DNA of 64,000 nucleotides from Verrucomicrobiaceae bacterium (GTDB taxonomy: Bacteria; Verrucomicrobiota; Verrucomicrobiia; Verrucomicrobiales; Verrucomicrobiaceae): the NCBI GenBank assembly GCA_019694165.1, contig JAIBCL010000012.1, positions 150,904 to 214,903 of the forward strand, read 5' to 3'. Numbering within the stretch: position 1 is the stretch's first letter; each line of letters begins with the position of its first letter. This document shows, in pieces, positions 7,151-16,062 of the stretch. Both the position numbers and the translations under genes were made by a program. The notes below the pieces were generated by a model that had not been told where the DNA came from, did no database searches, and saw nothing but the letters and a program-made list of their open reading frames with translations.

Positions 7151-9349
7151 ATGAGTCAAAATCAGCTCCACGATATCTCAAAACTCGAAGACTCACTCTG
7201 GGAGGCTGCGGACCAGCTTCGTGCAAACTCGAAGCTGACTTCGAGCGAATACTGTATGCCCATCCTCGGCATCATCTTCCTGCGTCATGCGACGAACCGT
7301 TACAACGCCGTCGCGGCGAAGATCGAGGAGGAGAAGGCCGCCGGGAAGCTGCCAAAGAAGCTGCCCATCACAAAGGCGCACTTCATCAGCCGACGCGCGC
7401 TGATGCTGCCGCCGGAGGCGCGCTACGAAACACTGATCGCGCTGCCGAAGGGCACGAACCTCGGCACGGCGCTGGTGAATGCCATGAACGCCATCGAGCG
7501 CGACTTTGAGCCGCTGGCCAATCAGTTGCCGAAGGATTTCGAGAAGTTCGACAACGACCTGCTGGAGTCCATGCTCCGCATCTTCGACAGCGAAGCCATC
7601 CGCAAGGCCAGCGGCGATGTCTTCGGGCGCATCTATGAGTATTTCCTCATGAAGTTCGCCATCCAGGGAGCGCAGGACAATGGCGAGTTCTTCACCCCGC
7701 CCTCGCTGGTGCAGATCATTGTGAACATCATTGAGCCGGATCACGGCGTCGTGGCTGACCTCGCCTGTGGTTCCGGCGGCATGTTCGTGCAGACCAGCCA
7801 TTTCATGGAGGATCACGGGCAGAACACGATGGACCGCGTGACCTTCTACGGTCAGGAGAAAACGGCCACCACCATCCGGCTGGCGAAGATGAACCTCGCC
7901 GTTCACGGCCTCGAGGGCGAGATCATGGAGGCGAACACCTTCTACCAGGACGAGCACCGCCTCAGCGATGGCCGCCCTCTGTGGGGACACTGCGACTTCA
8001 TGATGGCGAATCCGCCGTTCAATGTGGACATGGTGGACGAGTCGCGGGTGAAGGGCGACCGACGCCTACCCTTCGGCCTGCCGGGCGTGAACAAGAGCAA
8101 GACCATCTCGAACGCGAACTACCTTTGGATCAGCTACTTCCATTCGTATCTGAATGCCAAAGGCCGCGCGGGCTTCGTGATGTCGTCACAGGCCAGCAGC
8201 GCCGGGCATGGCGAGGCGGAGGTGCGGCGGAAGCTCGTGGAGACGGGCGATGTGGATGTGATGATGTCCATCCGCTCAGGCTTCTTCTACACGCGGACAG
8301 TGCCATGCGAACTCTGGCACTTCGATAAAGGCAAGCCGAAGGAGCGCCGTGATCAGGTGCTCATGCTTGACGCGAGAAACGTCGCCCGACGTTTGGAAGG
8401 CAGTCGGAAAATTTGGGAGTTCTCACCAGAGCAACTGGCCAACCTCACATCCATCGTGTGGCTGTATCGCGGGCAGCGGCATCGTTTCGCGCGATTGTTG
8501 TGGGAGCATCGGGAGAATGCGGTGATGGGCGCTGCGCAGACAGCCCACGCGGTCTCGCATTGGCATCCTGACTTTGGCGCGGCGGAGCGGCTGCATCTCT
8601 TCGTCGGCTCGCTGAACAAATTCACCTGCGGTGACTACCATGACGATGATGTCAAGGCAGCGCCCGGCACAGCCGAGGCAGTCGCCAGGTTGAAGGAAAT
8701 CGTCGAGACGTTGAAGCCGTTGCCGGATGTGTTGATGGGACGGGCGCGGGATGTGAGCGAGGCCATCGAGGCGTTGCGGGTTTCAGCGAATGATGGCATC
8801 AAGCCCGACGAAGATGAGCCGGAGCAAACGGCCCATCGCATCGGCTCCATGAGCACTCGTATGGATGCAGTGGACAGGCTGGCAGCCGACTTTCACGCGG
8901 AGGTTGAGGCGTTCGCCAAAGCCGTCCGTCAGGGCGCGGACATCGCGGAGAAGCAGCTTGGCGCGCGCCGTTCGGAAAGCTGGCGCAAGAGCTGGCAGAT
9001 GCCGCAGAAGCTCGCGGAGCTGCATGATGCCGTCGAAGCCCTGCGCAGCGGACACCGGCATCTGCACTACTTTCTCAGGCAGGTTCACTGGCTGCTGCAT
9101 CGCTTCCCCGATGCCAGCTATGTGGATGTGGTGGGCCTGTGCAAGATCGCGTCAAAGAAGGACATCGAAGCCGCCGACTGGAGCCTCACTCCAGGGCGTT
9201 ATGTGGGCGTGGCACCCGCCGATGTGGACGAGGACTTCGACTTCGCGCAGGCCATGCGCGACATCCATGCGGAGATCAAGGACCTGAATCAGGAAGCCGG
9301 CGAACTGGCGGCGAAGGTTCAGGCGAACTTTGAGGGGTTGGCGATATGA
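7151..9349 (+). CDS. hsdM: Type I restriction-modification DNA methyltransferase subunit M
   Basis: A 732-residue protein. The N-terminal helical bundle (LWEAADQLRANSKLTSSEY) is the HsdM_N domain. The SAM-binding motif DLACGSGGMF lies near residue 201 and the adenine-methylase catalytic motif NPPF near residue 287, as in N6-adenine methyltransferases. GEFFTPPSLV upstream is also family-typical. It is longer than most HsdM proteins (about 500 residues), with a helical C-terminal extension from roughly residue 480 to the end. It overlaps hsdS by 4 bp (ATGA). Methylation protects host DNA at the sites read by HsdS. Confidence 0.95.
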   Translation: MSQNQLHDISKLEDSLWEAADQLRANSKLTSSEYCMPILGIIFLRHATNRYNAVAAKIEEEKAAGKLPKKLPITKAHFISRRALMLPPEARYETLIALPKGTNLGTALVNAMNAIERDFEPLANQLPKDFEKFDNDLLESMLRIFDSEAIRKASGDVFGRIYEYFLMKFAIQGAQDNGEFFTPPSLVQIIVNIIEPDHGVVADLACGSGGMFVQTSHFMEDHGQNTMDRVTFYGQEKTATTIRLAKMNLAVHGLEGEIMEANTFYQDEHRLSDGRPLWGHCDFMMANPPFNVDMVDESRVKGDRRLPFGLPGVNKSKTISNANYLWISYFHSYLNAKGRAGFVMSSQASSAGHGEAEVRRKLVETGDVDVMMSIRSGFFYTRTVPCELWHFDKGKPKERRDQVLMLDARNVARRLEGSRKIWEFSPEQLANLTSIVWLYRGQRHRFARLLWEHRENAVMGAAQTAHAVSHWHPDFGAAERLHLFVGSLNKFTCGDYHDDDVKAAPGTAEAVARLKEIVETLKPLPDVLMGRARDVSEAIEALRVSANDGIKPDEDEPEQTAHRIGSMSTRMDAVDRLAADFHAEVEAFAKAVRQGADIAEKQLGARRSESWRKSWQMPQKLAELHDAVEALRSGHRHLHYFLRQVHWLLHRFPDASYVDVVGLCKIASKKDIEAADWSLTPGRYVGVAPADVDEDFDFAQAMRDIHAEIKDLNQEAGELAAKVQANFEGLAI

Positions 9350-10518
9350 AATGGAGCTTCGTTCCAGTCGAAGCAATCAAAGGCAGCGCACGCAACGCGC
9401 TTGTTGGCGGTCCTTTCGGTTCTGATCTCACAACGAAGCATTACACCGATGATGGTGTGCCTGTGATACGCGGTGGCAATCTTCCAGATGACTCAAAGTT
9501 CCGTGACGACGACTTTGTGTTTGTTAGCGACGAAAAGGCGGATGCTCTGAGCGCCAACACAGCTTTACCCGGCGATCTCGTTTTCACTCAACGAGGAACG
9601 CTCGGACAAGTGGGTCTCATCCCTAAAGCACCGCAGTATCCTCGCTATGTCATCTCACAGAGTCAGATGAAGCTCACGGTGGACGCAGCCAAGACAGACG
9701 CAGAGTTCGTCTATTACTTTTTCCGGCTGCCTTCGACCGTCGAAGCCATCAAGAATCATATCAGCTCGTCGGGTGTGCCTCACATCAATCTCGGTGTGCT
9801 TCGGCGATTCAAGATTCCGCTACCTCCACTCGACATTCAAAAGTCGATAGCAGCGACAGCATCCGCTTACGACGACCTGATGGAGAACAACCGGCGGCGG
9901 ATGGCGTTGCTGGAGGAGTCGGCGCGGCTGCTCTACCGGGAGTGGTTCGTCCACCTCCGCTTCCCCGGCCACGAACACACCCGCCTCACCGATGGCGTGC
10001 CGCAGGGCTGGGAGCGCGTGCCGCTCGGTGAAGTGATGACTCTGCAAAGAGGGCACGACCTCCCGAGCCAGGATCGCATCGAAGGTGATGTCCCCATTGT
10101 TTCATCTTCGGGCATCACCGGCTATCACGACAAGAAGAAGGCAGACGCACCCGGCGTGGTGACAGGCCGATACGGAACGCTCGGCCAAGTCTATTACATT
10201 GACCGCGATTACTGGCCGCTGAACACCGCGCTCTACGTCACCGACTTCAAGGGCAGCCCGCCTCTGTTCATTCTTCATCTCTTGAAGCACACACTCGAAA
10301 GCATCCAGAGTGACAAGGCAGCCATCCCCGGCCTGAATCGCAACGTGGTTCACAGCATGAAAGTTCTCCGCCCACCGTCGCCTCTCCGCAATTCGTTCGG
10401 TGATTTTGCCGAACCTGTGTATCGCCAAATCAGCACTCTTGCCCAGCAAAACCAAAAACTCCGCACCGCCCGTGATTTGCTGCTGCCGCGCTTGATGAGC
10501 GGGGAGATTGCCGTGTGA
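9346..10518 (+). CDS. hsdS: Type I restriction-modification specificity subunit S
   Basis: A 390-residue protein with two target-recognition domains, each followed by a helical spacer. The first half ends in INLGVLRRFKIPLPPLDIQ and a helix; the second begins WERVPLGEVMTLQRGHDLP and ends in LLLPRLMSGEI. This is the standard HsdS plan, in which the two domains each read half of a bipartite target. It overlaps hsdM upstream (ATGA) and the next gene downstream (GTGA). The first domain is richer in A/T-ending codons than hsdM, which is common because recognition domains are exchanged by recombination. Confidence 0.93.
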   Translation: MKWSFVPVEAIKGSARNALVGGPFGSDLTTKHYTDDGVPVIRGGNLPDDSKFRDDDFVFVSDEKADALSANTALPGDLVFTQRGTLGQVGLIPKAPQYPRYVISQSQMKLTVDAAKTDAEFVYYFFRLPSTVEAIKNHISSSGVPHINLGVLRRFKIPLPPLDIQKSIAATASAYDDLMENNRRRMALLEESARLLYREWFVHLRFPGHEHTRLTDGVPQGWERVPLGEVMTLQRGHDLPSQDRIEGDVPIVSSSGITGYHDKKKADAPGVVTGRYGTLGQVYYIDRDYWPLNTALYVTDFKGSPPLFILHLLKHTLESIQSDKAAIPGLNRNVVHSMKVLRPPSPLRNSFGDFAEPVYRQISTLAQQNQKLRTARDLLLPRLMSGEIAV

Positions 10519-11438
10519 AGCCGTTTCGACTATCCTTACCCATGCTCTTCGACCGTCAGAAACGCCTGCTCGCCCTGCTCAACGCCCTCGGTGGCAGCGT
10601 GGGGAGCCTGGATTTTCAGAAGCTGCTTTTCCTGTACTGCCAGGAGGTGGAGGAGGTGCCGAGCTATGAGTTTGTGCCCTACCGCTTCGGCGGCTTCTCC
10701 TTCACCAGCTATGCGGACAAGCGCAAGCTGATCGCCAGCGGGCTGCTGGAGGATGAGGAGCGGAGCTGGAAGCTGACGGCGGCCGGACGGCAGGCGGTGA
10801 CGCTGACGGGAACGGTGCGGCTGAAGCTGGACCAGTTCTCCCGGCAGCGGGCGGGCCTGCGCGGGGATGCGCTGGTGGCGGAGGCGTATCGGAAATACCC
10901 GTGGCATGCGACGCGGAGCGAGATGGCGGAACGCGTGCTGGCCGGTGATGCCGCCGCGCTGGCGGCCATCGCTGCCGCACGTCCGGCGGCCGGCCGGCCG
11001 GGTGTCTGCACCATCGGCTACGAGGGCAAGAGTCTGGAGGATTATCTGAACCGCCTGCTGCGGCAGGGCGTGACGCTGCTGTGTGATGTGCGGCGCAATC
11101 CGCTGAGCCGGAAATACGGCTTCTCCAAAGGCACGCTGTCAAAGGGCTGCGAGGGCGTGGGCATCCGCTACGAGCACCTGCCGGAACTGGGCATCTCCAG
11201 CGATGACCGGCGAGAGCTGCACACGCAGGCGGACTATGACGCGCTGTTTGCCACCTATGAGCGCGACAGTCTGCCGCAACAAACCGCCGCGCTGGAGCGC
11301 ATCCGCGCCTGGGTGGCAGCGGGAGAGCGGGTAGCGCTGACGTGTTACGAACTGCTGCCGCATCAGTGCCACCGGCACTGCGTGGCGGAGGCGCTGGAAC
11401 GGGATTTCGGCCAGACCTTCAGCCCCACGCATCTGTAA
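10515..11438 (+). CDS. Panacea-like N-domain fused to DUF488
   Basis: A 307-residue protein starting at a GTG that overlaps the hsdS stop; Met9 (10542) is an alternative start. Residues 10-90 form a winged-helix-like region (LDFQKLLFLYC, then FVPYRFGGFSFTSYADKRKL) resembling the Panacea/DUF4065 domain of antitoxins. From about residue 160 there is a clear DUF488 domain: CTIGYEGKSLEDYLNRL, CDVRRNPLSRKYGFSK, ALTCYELLPHQCHRH. DUF488 proteins are often found near defence genes, but their activity is unclear. Its position inside the restriction operon, with translational coupling, suggests it works with or modulates the HsdMSR complex. Confidence 0.75.
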   Translation: MKPFRLSLPMLFDRQKRLLALLNALGGSVGSLDFQKLLFLYCQEVEEVPSYEFVPYRFGGFSFTSYADKRKLIASGLLEDEERSWKLTAAGRQAVTLTGTVRLKLDQFSRQRAGLRGDALVAEAYRKYPWHATRSEMAERVLAGDAAALAAIAAARPAAGRPGVCTIGYEGKSLEDYLNRLLRQGVTLLCDVRRNPLSRKYGFSKGTLSKGCEGVGIRYEHLPELGISSDDRRELHTQADYDALFATYERDSLPQQTAALERIRAWVAAGERVALTCYELLPHQCHRHCVAEALERDFGQTFSPTHL

Positions 11439-11455
11439 CCCGTCGTTTCCAGCCC

Positions 11456-12277
11456 ATGTCACGCGAGCGCATCCTGATTACGGTCAAAACGTATCCGACG
11501 CTGTCGCGCAAGCATGGGGAAACAGTCTGCACCGCCGGAGTGCGTGAAGACGGCTCCTGGGTGCGGATTTATCCGGTGCCGTTCCGGCGGCTGGATGAGG
11601 CGGAGCAATACAGGAAGTATGACTGGCTGGAATGCGATCTGGTGCGCAGCAAGAAAGATCCGCGCCCCGAGTCCTGCCATCCCGCCGATGTGAAGCAACT
11701 GGTCGCCGCCGGACATCTCGACACCGCCGACAACTGGCGCGAGCGGCGTCGGTTGCTGCTGGGAAAAGCCAAAGTCCACACCCGCCTGCAAACCCTGATC
11801 GACGGTGCCAAGGCGAACGAACTCTCGCTGACCGTGTTCAAACCCGCCAAGGTCACCGGCTTCATCTGGGAGGAGGAAGAGCGCGTGTGGGACGCCACCA
11901 AACTGACGGAGATGCGGAACCGCAGCGATCAGGGCGAGCTGTTCGCCGAGGAGACGTGGCGGCAGACCTTCAAGGTGATCCCCAAGCTGCCGTTCAGTTT
12001 TTCATATCGCTTTGAGGATGATGCAGGCAAGGCCAGCGAAATGCAGGTGCTGGACTGGGAGGCCGGGGCCTTGTTCTGGAACTGCCTGCGCGGTTGTGAT
12101 GGCGATGAGAAGGCGGCGCTCGCCAAGGTGCGGCAGAAGTACTTCGATGAGTTCACTCAAAAGGATCTGCATTTCTTTTTGGGAACGACACAGGAGTTTC
12201 ACTTCCGTGCGCCGAATCCGTGGGTCATCATCGGGGTGCTGCCCATTCCTCACGAACGCCAGATGGACCTCCTCTAA
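11456..12277 (+). CDS. Unknown protein inside the hsd operon
   Basis: A 273-residue soluble protein (MSRERILITVKTYPTLSRKH, then GSWVRIYPVPFR). It has no membrane segments and no nuclease or ATPase motif I can recognise. The start chosen is 17 bp after the DUF488 gene and 5 bp separate its stop from hsdR, so it is part of the same transcript. The ILITVKTYP start and the C-terminal GTTQEFHFRAPNPWVIIG segment may help find homologues. The pairing of this protein with a DUF488 partner is the only functional clue. Confidence 0.7.
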   Translation: MSRERILITVKTYPTLSRKHGETVCTAGVREDGSWVRIYPVPFRRLDEAEQYRKYDWLECDLVRSKKDPRPESCHPADVKQLVAAGHLDTADNWRERRRLLLGKAKVHTRLQTLIDGAKANELSLTVFKPAKVTGFIWEEEERVWDATKLTEMRNRSDQGELFAEETWRQTFKVIPKLPFSFSYRFEDDAGKASEMQVLDWEAGALFWNCLRGCDGDEKAALAKVRQKYFDEFTQKDLHFFLGTTQEFHFRAPNPWVIIGVLPIPHERQMDLL

Positions 12278-12282
12278 CCGCG

Positions 12283-15200
12283 ATGGCCTACACCGACATC
12301 AACAGCGAAGACCGGCTTGTGCAGCAGACCTTCGCTGCGCACCTGGAAGGCGTGCTGGGATGGGAGAGCGTGTATGCCTACAACACTGAGACATTCGGCC
12401 CTGATGGCACGCTGGGGCGCAGCGACAAACGCGAGGTGGTGCTAAGTCGCGACCTGCGCGCGGCGCTGGTGCGACTGAATCCCGATCTGCCCGCGAAGGC
12501 TATCGACGAAGCAGTGGGCAAGATGACCCGGCATGATTTCTCCCGCTCACTGCTCCAGCACAACCAGTCGTTTCACGACTTCATTCGCAACGGGGTGCCG
12601 GTGGATTACAAGGATCCCAAAGGGCAGACACGAAGCACTCGCGCGAAGGTGATCGACTTCGACAACGGCATGGGTGCGGATGGCAAACCGAACAACCGCT
12701 TCCTCGCCGTGCGTGAGCTGTGGATCACGGGACTGCGGGCACCGAGCTACAACCGGCGCGCTGATCTGGTGTGCTTCGTGAACGGGATTCCGCTGGTCTT
12801 CATCGAACTGAAGGCGGTGTATCGAAACATCCGCGCGGGCTTTGATGGCAATCTGTCCGACTACATGGACGACCATGTGGTGGGCCATGCCTTCCATCAC
12901 AACGCATTCCTGATCGTGAGCAACGGCGACAACGCGCGCTATGGCTCGATCACGAGCGGCTGGGATCACTTCGCCGAATGGAAGCGCAACGATGAGAAGG
13001 ACAAGGGCAAGGTAAAGGCCGAGGTGCTGCTGGACGGGATGCTGGCCAAAGAGCGCCTGCTCGACCTCGTGGAGAACTTCATCCTGTTCGATGAGAGCAA
13101 GGCGGGCAAGACGCGCAAGGTGGTGGCGCGCAATCATCAGGTGCTCGGCGTCAATCTGGCGGTGGAGTCGGTGAGGCGGCAGGAGGAACTGAAGCGGCAA
13201 TTCCCCGAGCGGCGCAAGGTTTCCTATGTGGAGGGGCGCAAGAAGGTCTGGAGCAATGAAATCCCGAGGGTGCCTGCTGATGTGCGAGATGCGCCGGCGC
13301 TGCTGGCAGACCGACAGGCCACATCATTTGAACTGCCTCTCGTGCAGCGCGCCCACTCCGACCTCGGAAGGTTGGGCGTGTTCTGGCACACACAGGGCAG
13401 CGGCAAAAGCTACAGCATGGCGTTCTTCACCGAGAAGGTGCGGCGCAAACTTCCGGGCGTGTTCACTTTCCTGCTAATGACCGACCGCGACGACCTGGAC
13501 GAGCAGATTTACCGGACCTTCGGCGGGTGCGGAGTGATTGATCCAGAGAACACGCCGCGTGCGAGCAGCGGCAAGGAATTGAAGAAGCTGCTGGGAGAGA
13601 ATCACGCCTACATCTTCACGCTCATTCACAAGTTCAATCAGGACGTGAGCGAATCCTACAGCGACCGGGACGACATCATTGTCATCTCCGACGAAGCACA
13701 CCGCACGCAGGCGGGCAAATTTGCCATCAACATGCGCATGGCGCTGCCGAATGCCTCTTTCCTGGGCTTCACGGGCACGCCGTTGTTCAAGAACGATCAA
13801 ATCACGAAACGCATCTTTGGAAGCTACATCTCACGCTACGACTTCAAGCGCTCCGAGGAAGACGGCGCGACGGTGAAGCTGGTCTATGAGAACCGGGGCG
13901 AGAAGCTGGGCGTGGCCAAGCTGGACCTGAACGACAAGATTGCGGAGGTGATCGACAAGGCGGGCCTTGGCGTCGACGAAGCCGCGCATTTGCAAAGGCT
14001 GCTTGGCAAGGATTACGAGGTGATCACCGCGCCGGAGCGGCTGGAGAAGATCGCGGCGGACTTTGTGCAGCACTGCACGACGCGCTGGGAGTCGGGCAAG
14101 TCCATGATGGTGTGCATCGACAAGGTGACTTGCGGGCGGATGTTCAACCTCATCATTCCGCATTGGCACGCGAAGACGGCGGCGGTGAAAGCGGCAGCCG
14201 AGGCTGAAACCGACACCGACAAAAAAGCCAAGCTACGCAAGCAGGCGAAGTGGCTGGAAGAGACGATCATCGAGATTCAGATCAGCGAGGAGCAGGGTGA
14301 AGTGAAGGAGTTCAAGAAGTGGGATGTGGACATCGTCCCGCATCGCGAACGGATGAAGAAGGGCTTCGACGTGGGCGAGGAAACGCTGACGATGGAGGAT
14401 GCCTTCAAAGACCCGGCGCATCCTTTCCGTGTGGTGATCGTGTGCTCGATGTGGCTGACGGGCTTCGACGTGGAAAGTCTGAGCACGCTCTATATCGACA
14501 AGCCGATGAAGGCGCACACGCTGATGCAGGCAATCGCCCGCGCGAACCGGCGCTACGAGGGGAAGGACTTCGGCCTGATCGTGGACTACAACGGGATGCT
14601 CAAGAGCCTGCGCGCGGCGCTGGCACAGTATGCGCTTGGTGATGACGGCGAGGACGGAGGCGACGAGATCGTGGCCCCCATCGAAGAGCGCGTGCAGGCA
14701 TTGGAAGAAGGCATCGCGGCGACTGAGGCTTATCTGAGAACGCTGGGCTTCGACGCCGCGCAATTGATAGGTGCCAGGGGCTTCACCAAGACGGGATTGC
14801 TGGCAGATGCGGTGAACGCCGTTTACACGAGCCGGGAGACGAAACAGCGCTTCGAGATCATGACGCGGCAGGTGTTCATCAGGTTCAAGGCGCTGATCAT
14901 GGAGGAGGCCGTCTTTCCCTTTGCCGAGCGTCACGACAATCTGGAGGCGATCTACAAGAAGCTGGAGGAGCGTCGCGACATGTCCGACGTGACGGCGGTG
15001 CTGAAGCAACTGCACCTGATCGTAAACGACGCGATCCGCGCGCAGTCACCGGGAGACGATCAAACCGAGGCCAAGACCTACGACCTCAGCGTGATCGACA
15101 TGGAGAAGCTGCGCGATGAGTTCGCCAAGAAGGTGAAGCGCAAGGCCACGGCGGTGGAAGACCTGCGGGCGTTGGTGGAACACAAGCTAGCGCTGATGAT

Positions 15201-15681
15201 GCGGACGAATCCCGACCGCATGGACTACTACAAAAAGTATTCGGAGATCGTCGCCGACTACAACCGCGAGAAGGACCGTGTGACCATCGAGGAAACCTTT
15301 GCCCAGCTTGTGGACTTGCTGGCCACGCTGAACGTGGAGCAGCGCCGCGCAGCCGAGGAGGGTCTGACCGAAGACGAGCTGGCGATCTTTGACCTGCTGA
15401 AGAAAGACAAGCTGACGAAGAAGCAGCGAGAGGCCGTGAAGGCGGCTAGCAAGCACCTGCTGACAAAGGTGCTGGAAGTCGTGGCCACGCGCCACGACTG
15501 GATCGCAAAGGAGCCGACCAAGGCAGAGGTGGAAGTGCTGATCCAAACAGAAGTGTTTACGCTGTTGCCTGATCCTCCCTTCGATGAAGACGACAAGCTG
15601 GCGCTGGCCGGGCTCGTCTATCAGCACGTCTGGCAACAGAGCGCCGCAGGCGTCTTTGGCCTGGGAAGAGCAGCGGCCTAG
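12283..15681 (+). CDS. hsdR: Type I restriction endonuclease subunit R
   Basis: An 1132-residue protein. The N-terminal PD-(D/E)xK nuclease domain shows RRADLVCFVNG and then IELK (about residue 175). It is followed by SF2 translocase motifs: Walker A GSGKS (about 371), ISDEAHRT (about 468), LGFTGTPLF, and the C-terminal helicase segment CSMWLTGFDVESLSTLYIDK with AIARANR. The C-terminal helical domain is typical of HsdR. It cuts unmodified DNA after ATP-driven translocation with HsdM and HsdS. All motifs are intact, so the system looks functional. The gene converges on the receiver gene, with 33 bp between them or a 4-bp overlap if that gene's frameshift is repaired. Confidence 0.95.
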   Translation: MAYTDINSEDRLVQQTFAAHLEGVLGWESVYAYNTETFGPDGTLGRSDKREVVLSRDLRAALVRLNPDLPAKAIDEAVGKMTRHDFSRSLLQHNQSFHDFIRNGVPVDYKDPKGQTRSTRAKVIDFDNGMGADGKPNNRFLAVRELWITGLRAPSYNRRADLVCFVNGIPLVFIELKAVYRNIRAGFDGNLSDYMDDHVVGHAFHHNAFLIVSNGDNARYGSITSGWDHFAEWKRNDEKDKGKVKAEVLLDGMLAKERLLDLVENFILFDESKAGKTRKVVARNHQVLGVNLAVESVRRQEELKRQFPERRKVSYVEGRKKVWSNEIPRVPADVRDAPALLADRQATSFELPLVQRAHSDLGRLGVFWHTQGSGKSYSMAFFTEKVRRKLPGVFTFLLMTDRDDLDEQIYRTFGGCGVIDPENTPRASSGKELKKLLGENHAYIFTLIHKFNQDVSESYSDRDDIIVISDEAHRTQAGKFAINMRMALPNASFLGFTGTPLFKNDQITKRIFGSYISRYDFKRSEEDGATVKLVYENRGEKLGVAKLDLNDKIAEVIDKAGLGVDEAAHLQRLLGKDYEVITAPERLEKIAADFVQHCTTRWESGKSMMVCIDKVTCGRMFNLIIPHWHAKTAAVKAAAEAETDTDKKAKLRKQAKWLEETIIEIQISEEQGEVKEFKKWDVDIVPHRERMKKGFDVGEETLTMEDAFKDPAHPFRVVIVCSMWLTGFDVESLSTLYIDKPMKAHTLMQAIARANRRYEGKDFGLIVDYNGMLKSLRAALAQYALGDDGEDGGDEIVAPIEERVQALEEGIAATEAYLRTLGFDAAQLIGARGFTKTGLLADAVNAVYTSRETKQRFEIMTRQVFIRFKALIMEEAVFPFAERHDNLEAIYKKLEERRDMSDVTAVLKQLHLIVNDAIRAQSPGDDQTEAKTYDLSVIDMEKLRDEFAKKVKRKATAVEDLRALVEHKLALMMRTNPDRMDYYKKYSEIVADYNREKDRVTIEETFAQLVDLLATLNVEQRRAAEEGLTEDELAIFDLLKKDKLTKKQREAVKAASKHLLTKVLEVVATRHDWIAKEPTKAEVEVLIQTEVFTLLPDPPFDEDDKLALAGLVYQHVWQQSAAGVFGLGRAAA

Positions 15682-15714
15682 GCAAGCATTTTCTCAATGG
15701 CCCCATGAAGATCG

Positions 15715-16062
15715 TCAAAAGGCTTGGCGATCCATGCGTTCGACCATTTCAACTCCGAGTTCTGAGTCGGGACCGAAGTGCGCGCTCATGGAGAGGACTG
15801 GCGCAGCGTGGTTCCTCGGATCTTCCTTGATTTGACGGAGAAGTTCCCTGCCCACCTCGGCGCGCGGCGGCTTGCCAGAACGCGCGGGCAGTTCCAGGTC
15901 CAGCAGAATGTAGTCGTAGGTGTGAAGGTCCAGGTGCTCGCACGCTTCACGCTGTGATCCCACGGAATGAAAATCATGATCAAGTTCGGCAACGCGGTCC
16001 TCCACCGCCTCGCGAACGCGAAGGTTGTCGTCAACAATCAGGGCGAGCGGTTTCGTCTTCAT
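15715..16062 (-). CDS. Stand-alone response-regulator receiver domain, frameshifted at its end
   Basis: A 115-residue receiver domain: acidic pair VDDN at residues 10-13, phosphoacceptor in ILLDLELP and conserved SMSAH. Translation stops early (VEMVERMDRQAF), before the conserved Lys-Pro motif. In the neighbouring frame the sequence continues KWSNAWIAKPFDDL and then HGAIEKMLA to a stop at 15678, a normal receiver ending. A one-base shift near 15750 therefore removes the last helix, by mutation, sequencing error or recoding. The gene overlaps the upstream regulator by 4 bp (ATGA). With no output domain it could act as a phosphate sink or a diffusible partner. Confidence 0.75.
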   Translation of the reverse strand: MKTKPLALIVDDNLRVREAVEDRVAELDHDFHSVGSQREACEHLDLHTYDYILLDLELPARSGKPPRAEVGRELLRQIKEDPRNHAAPVLSMSAHFGPDSELGVEMVERMDRQAF

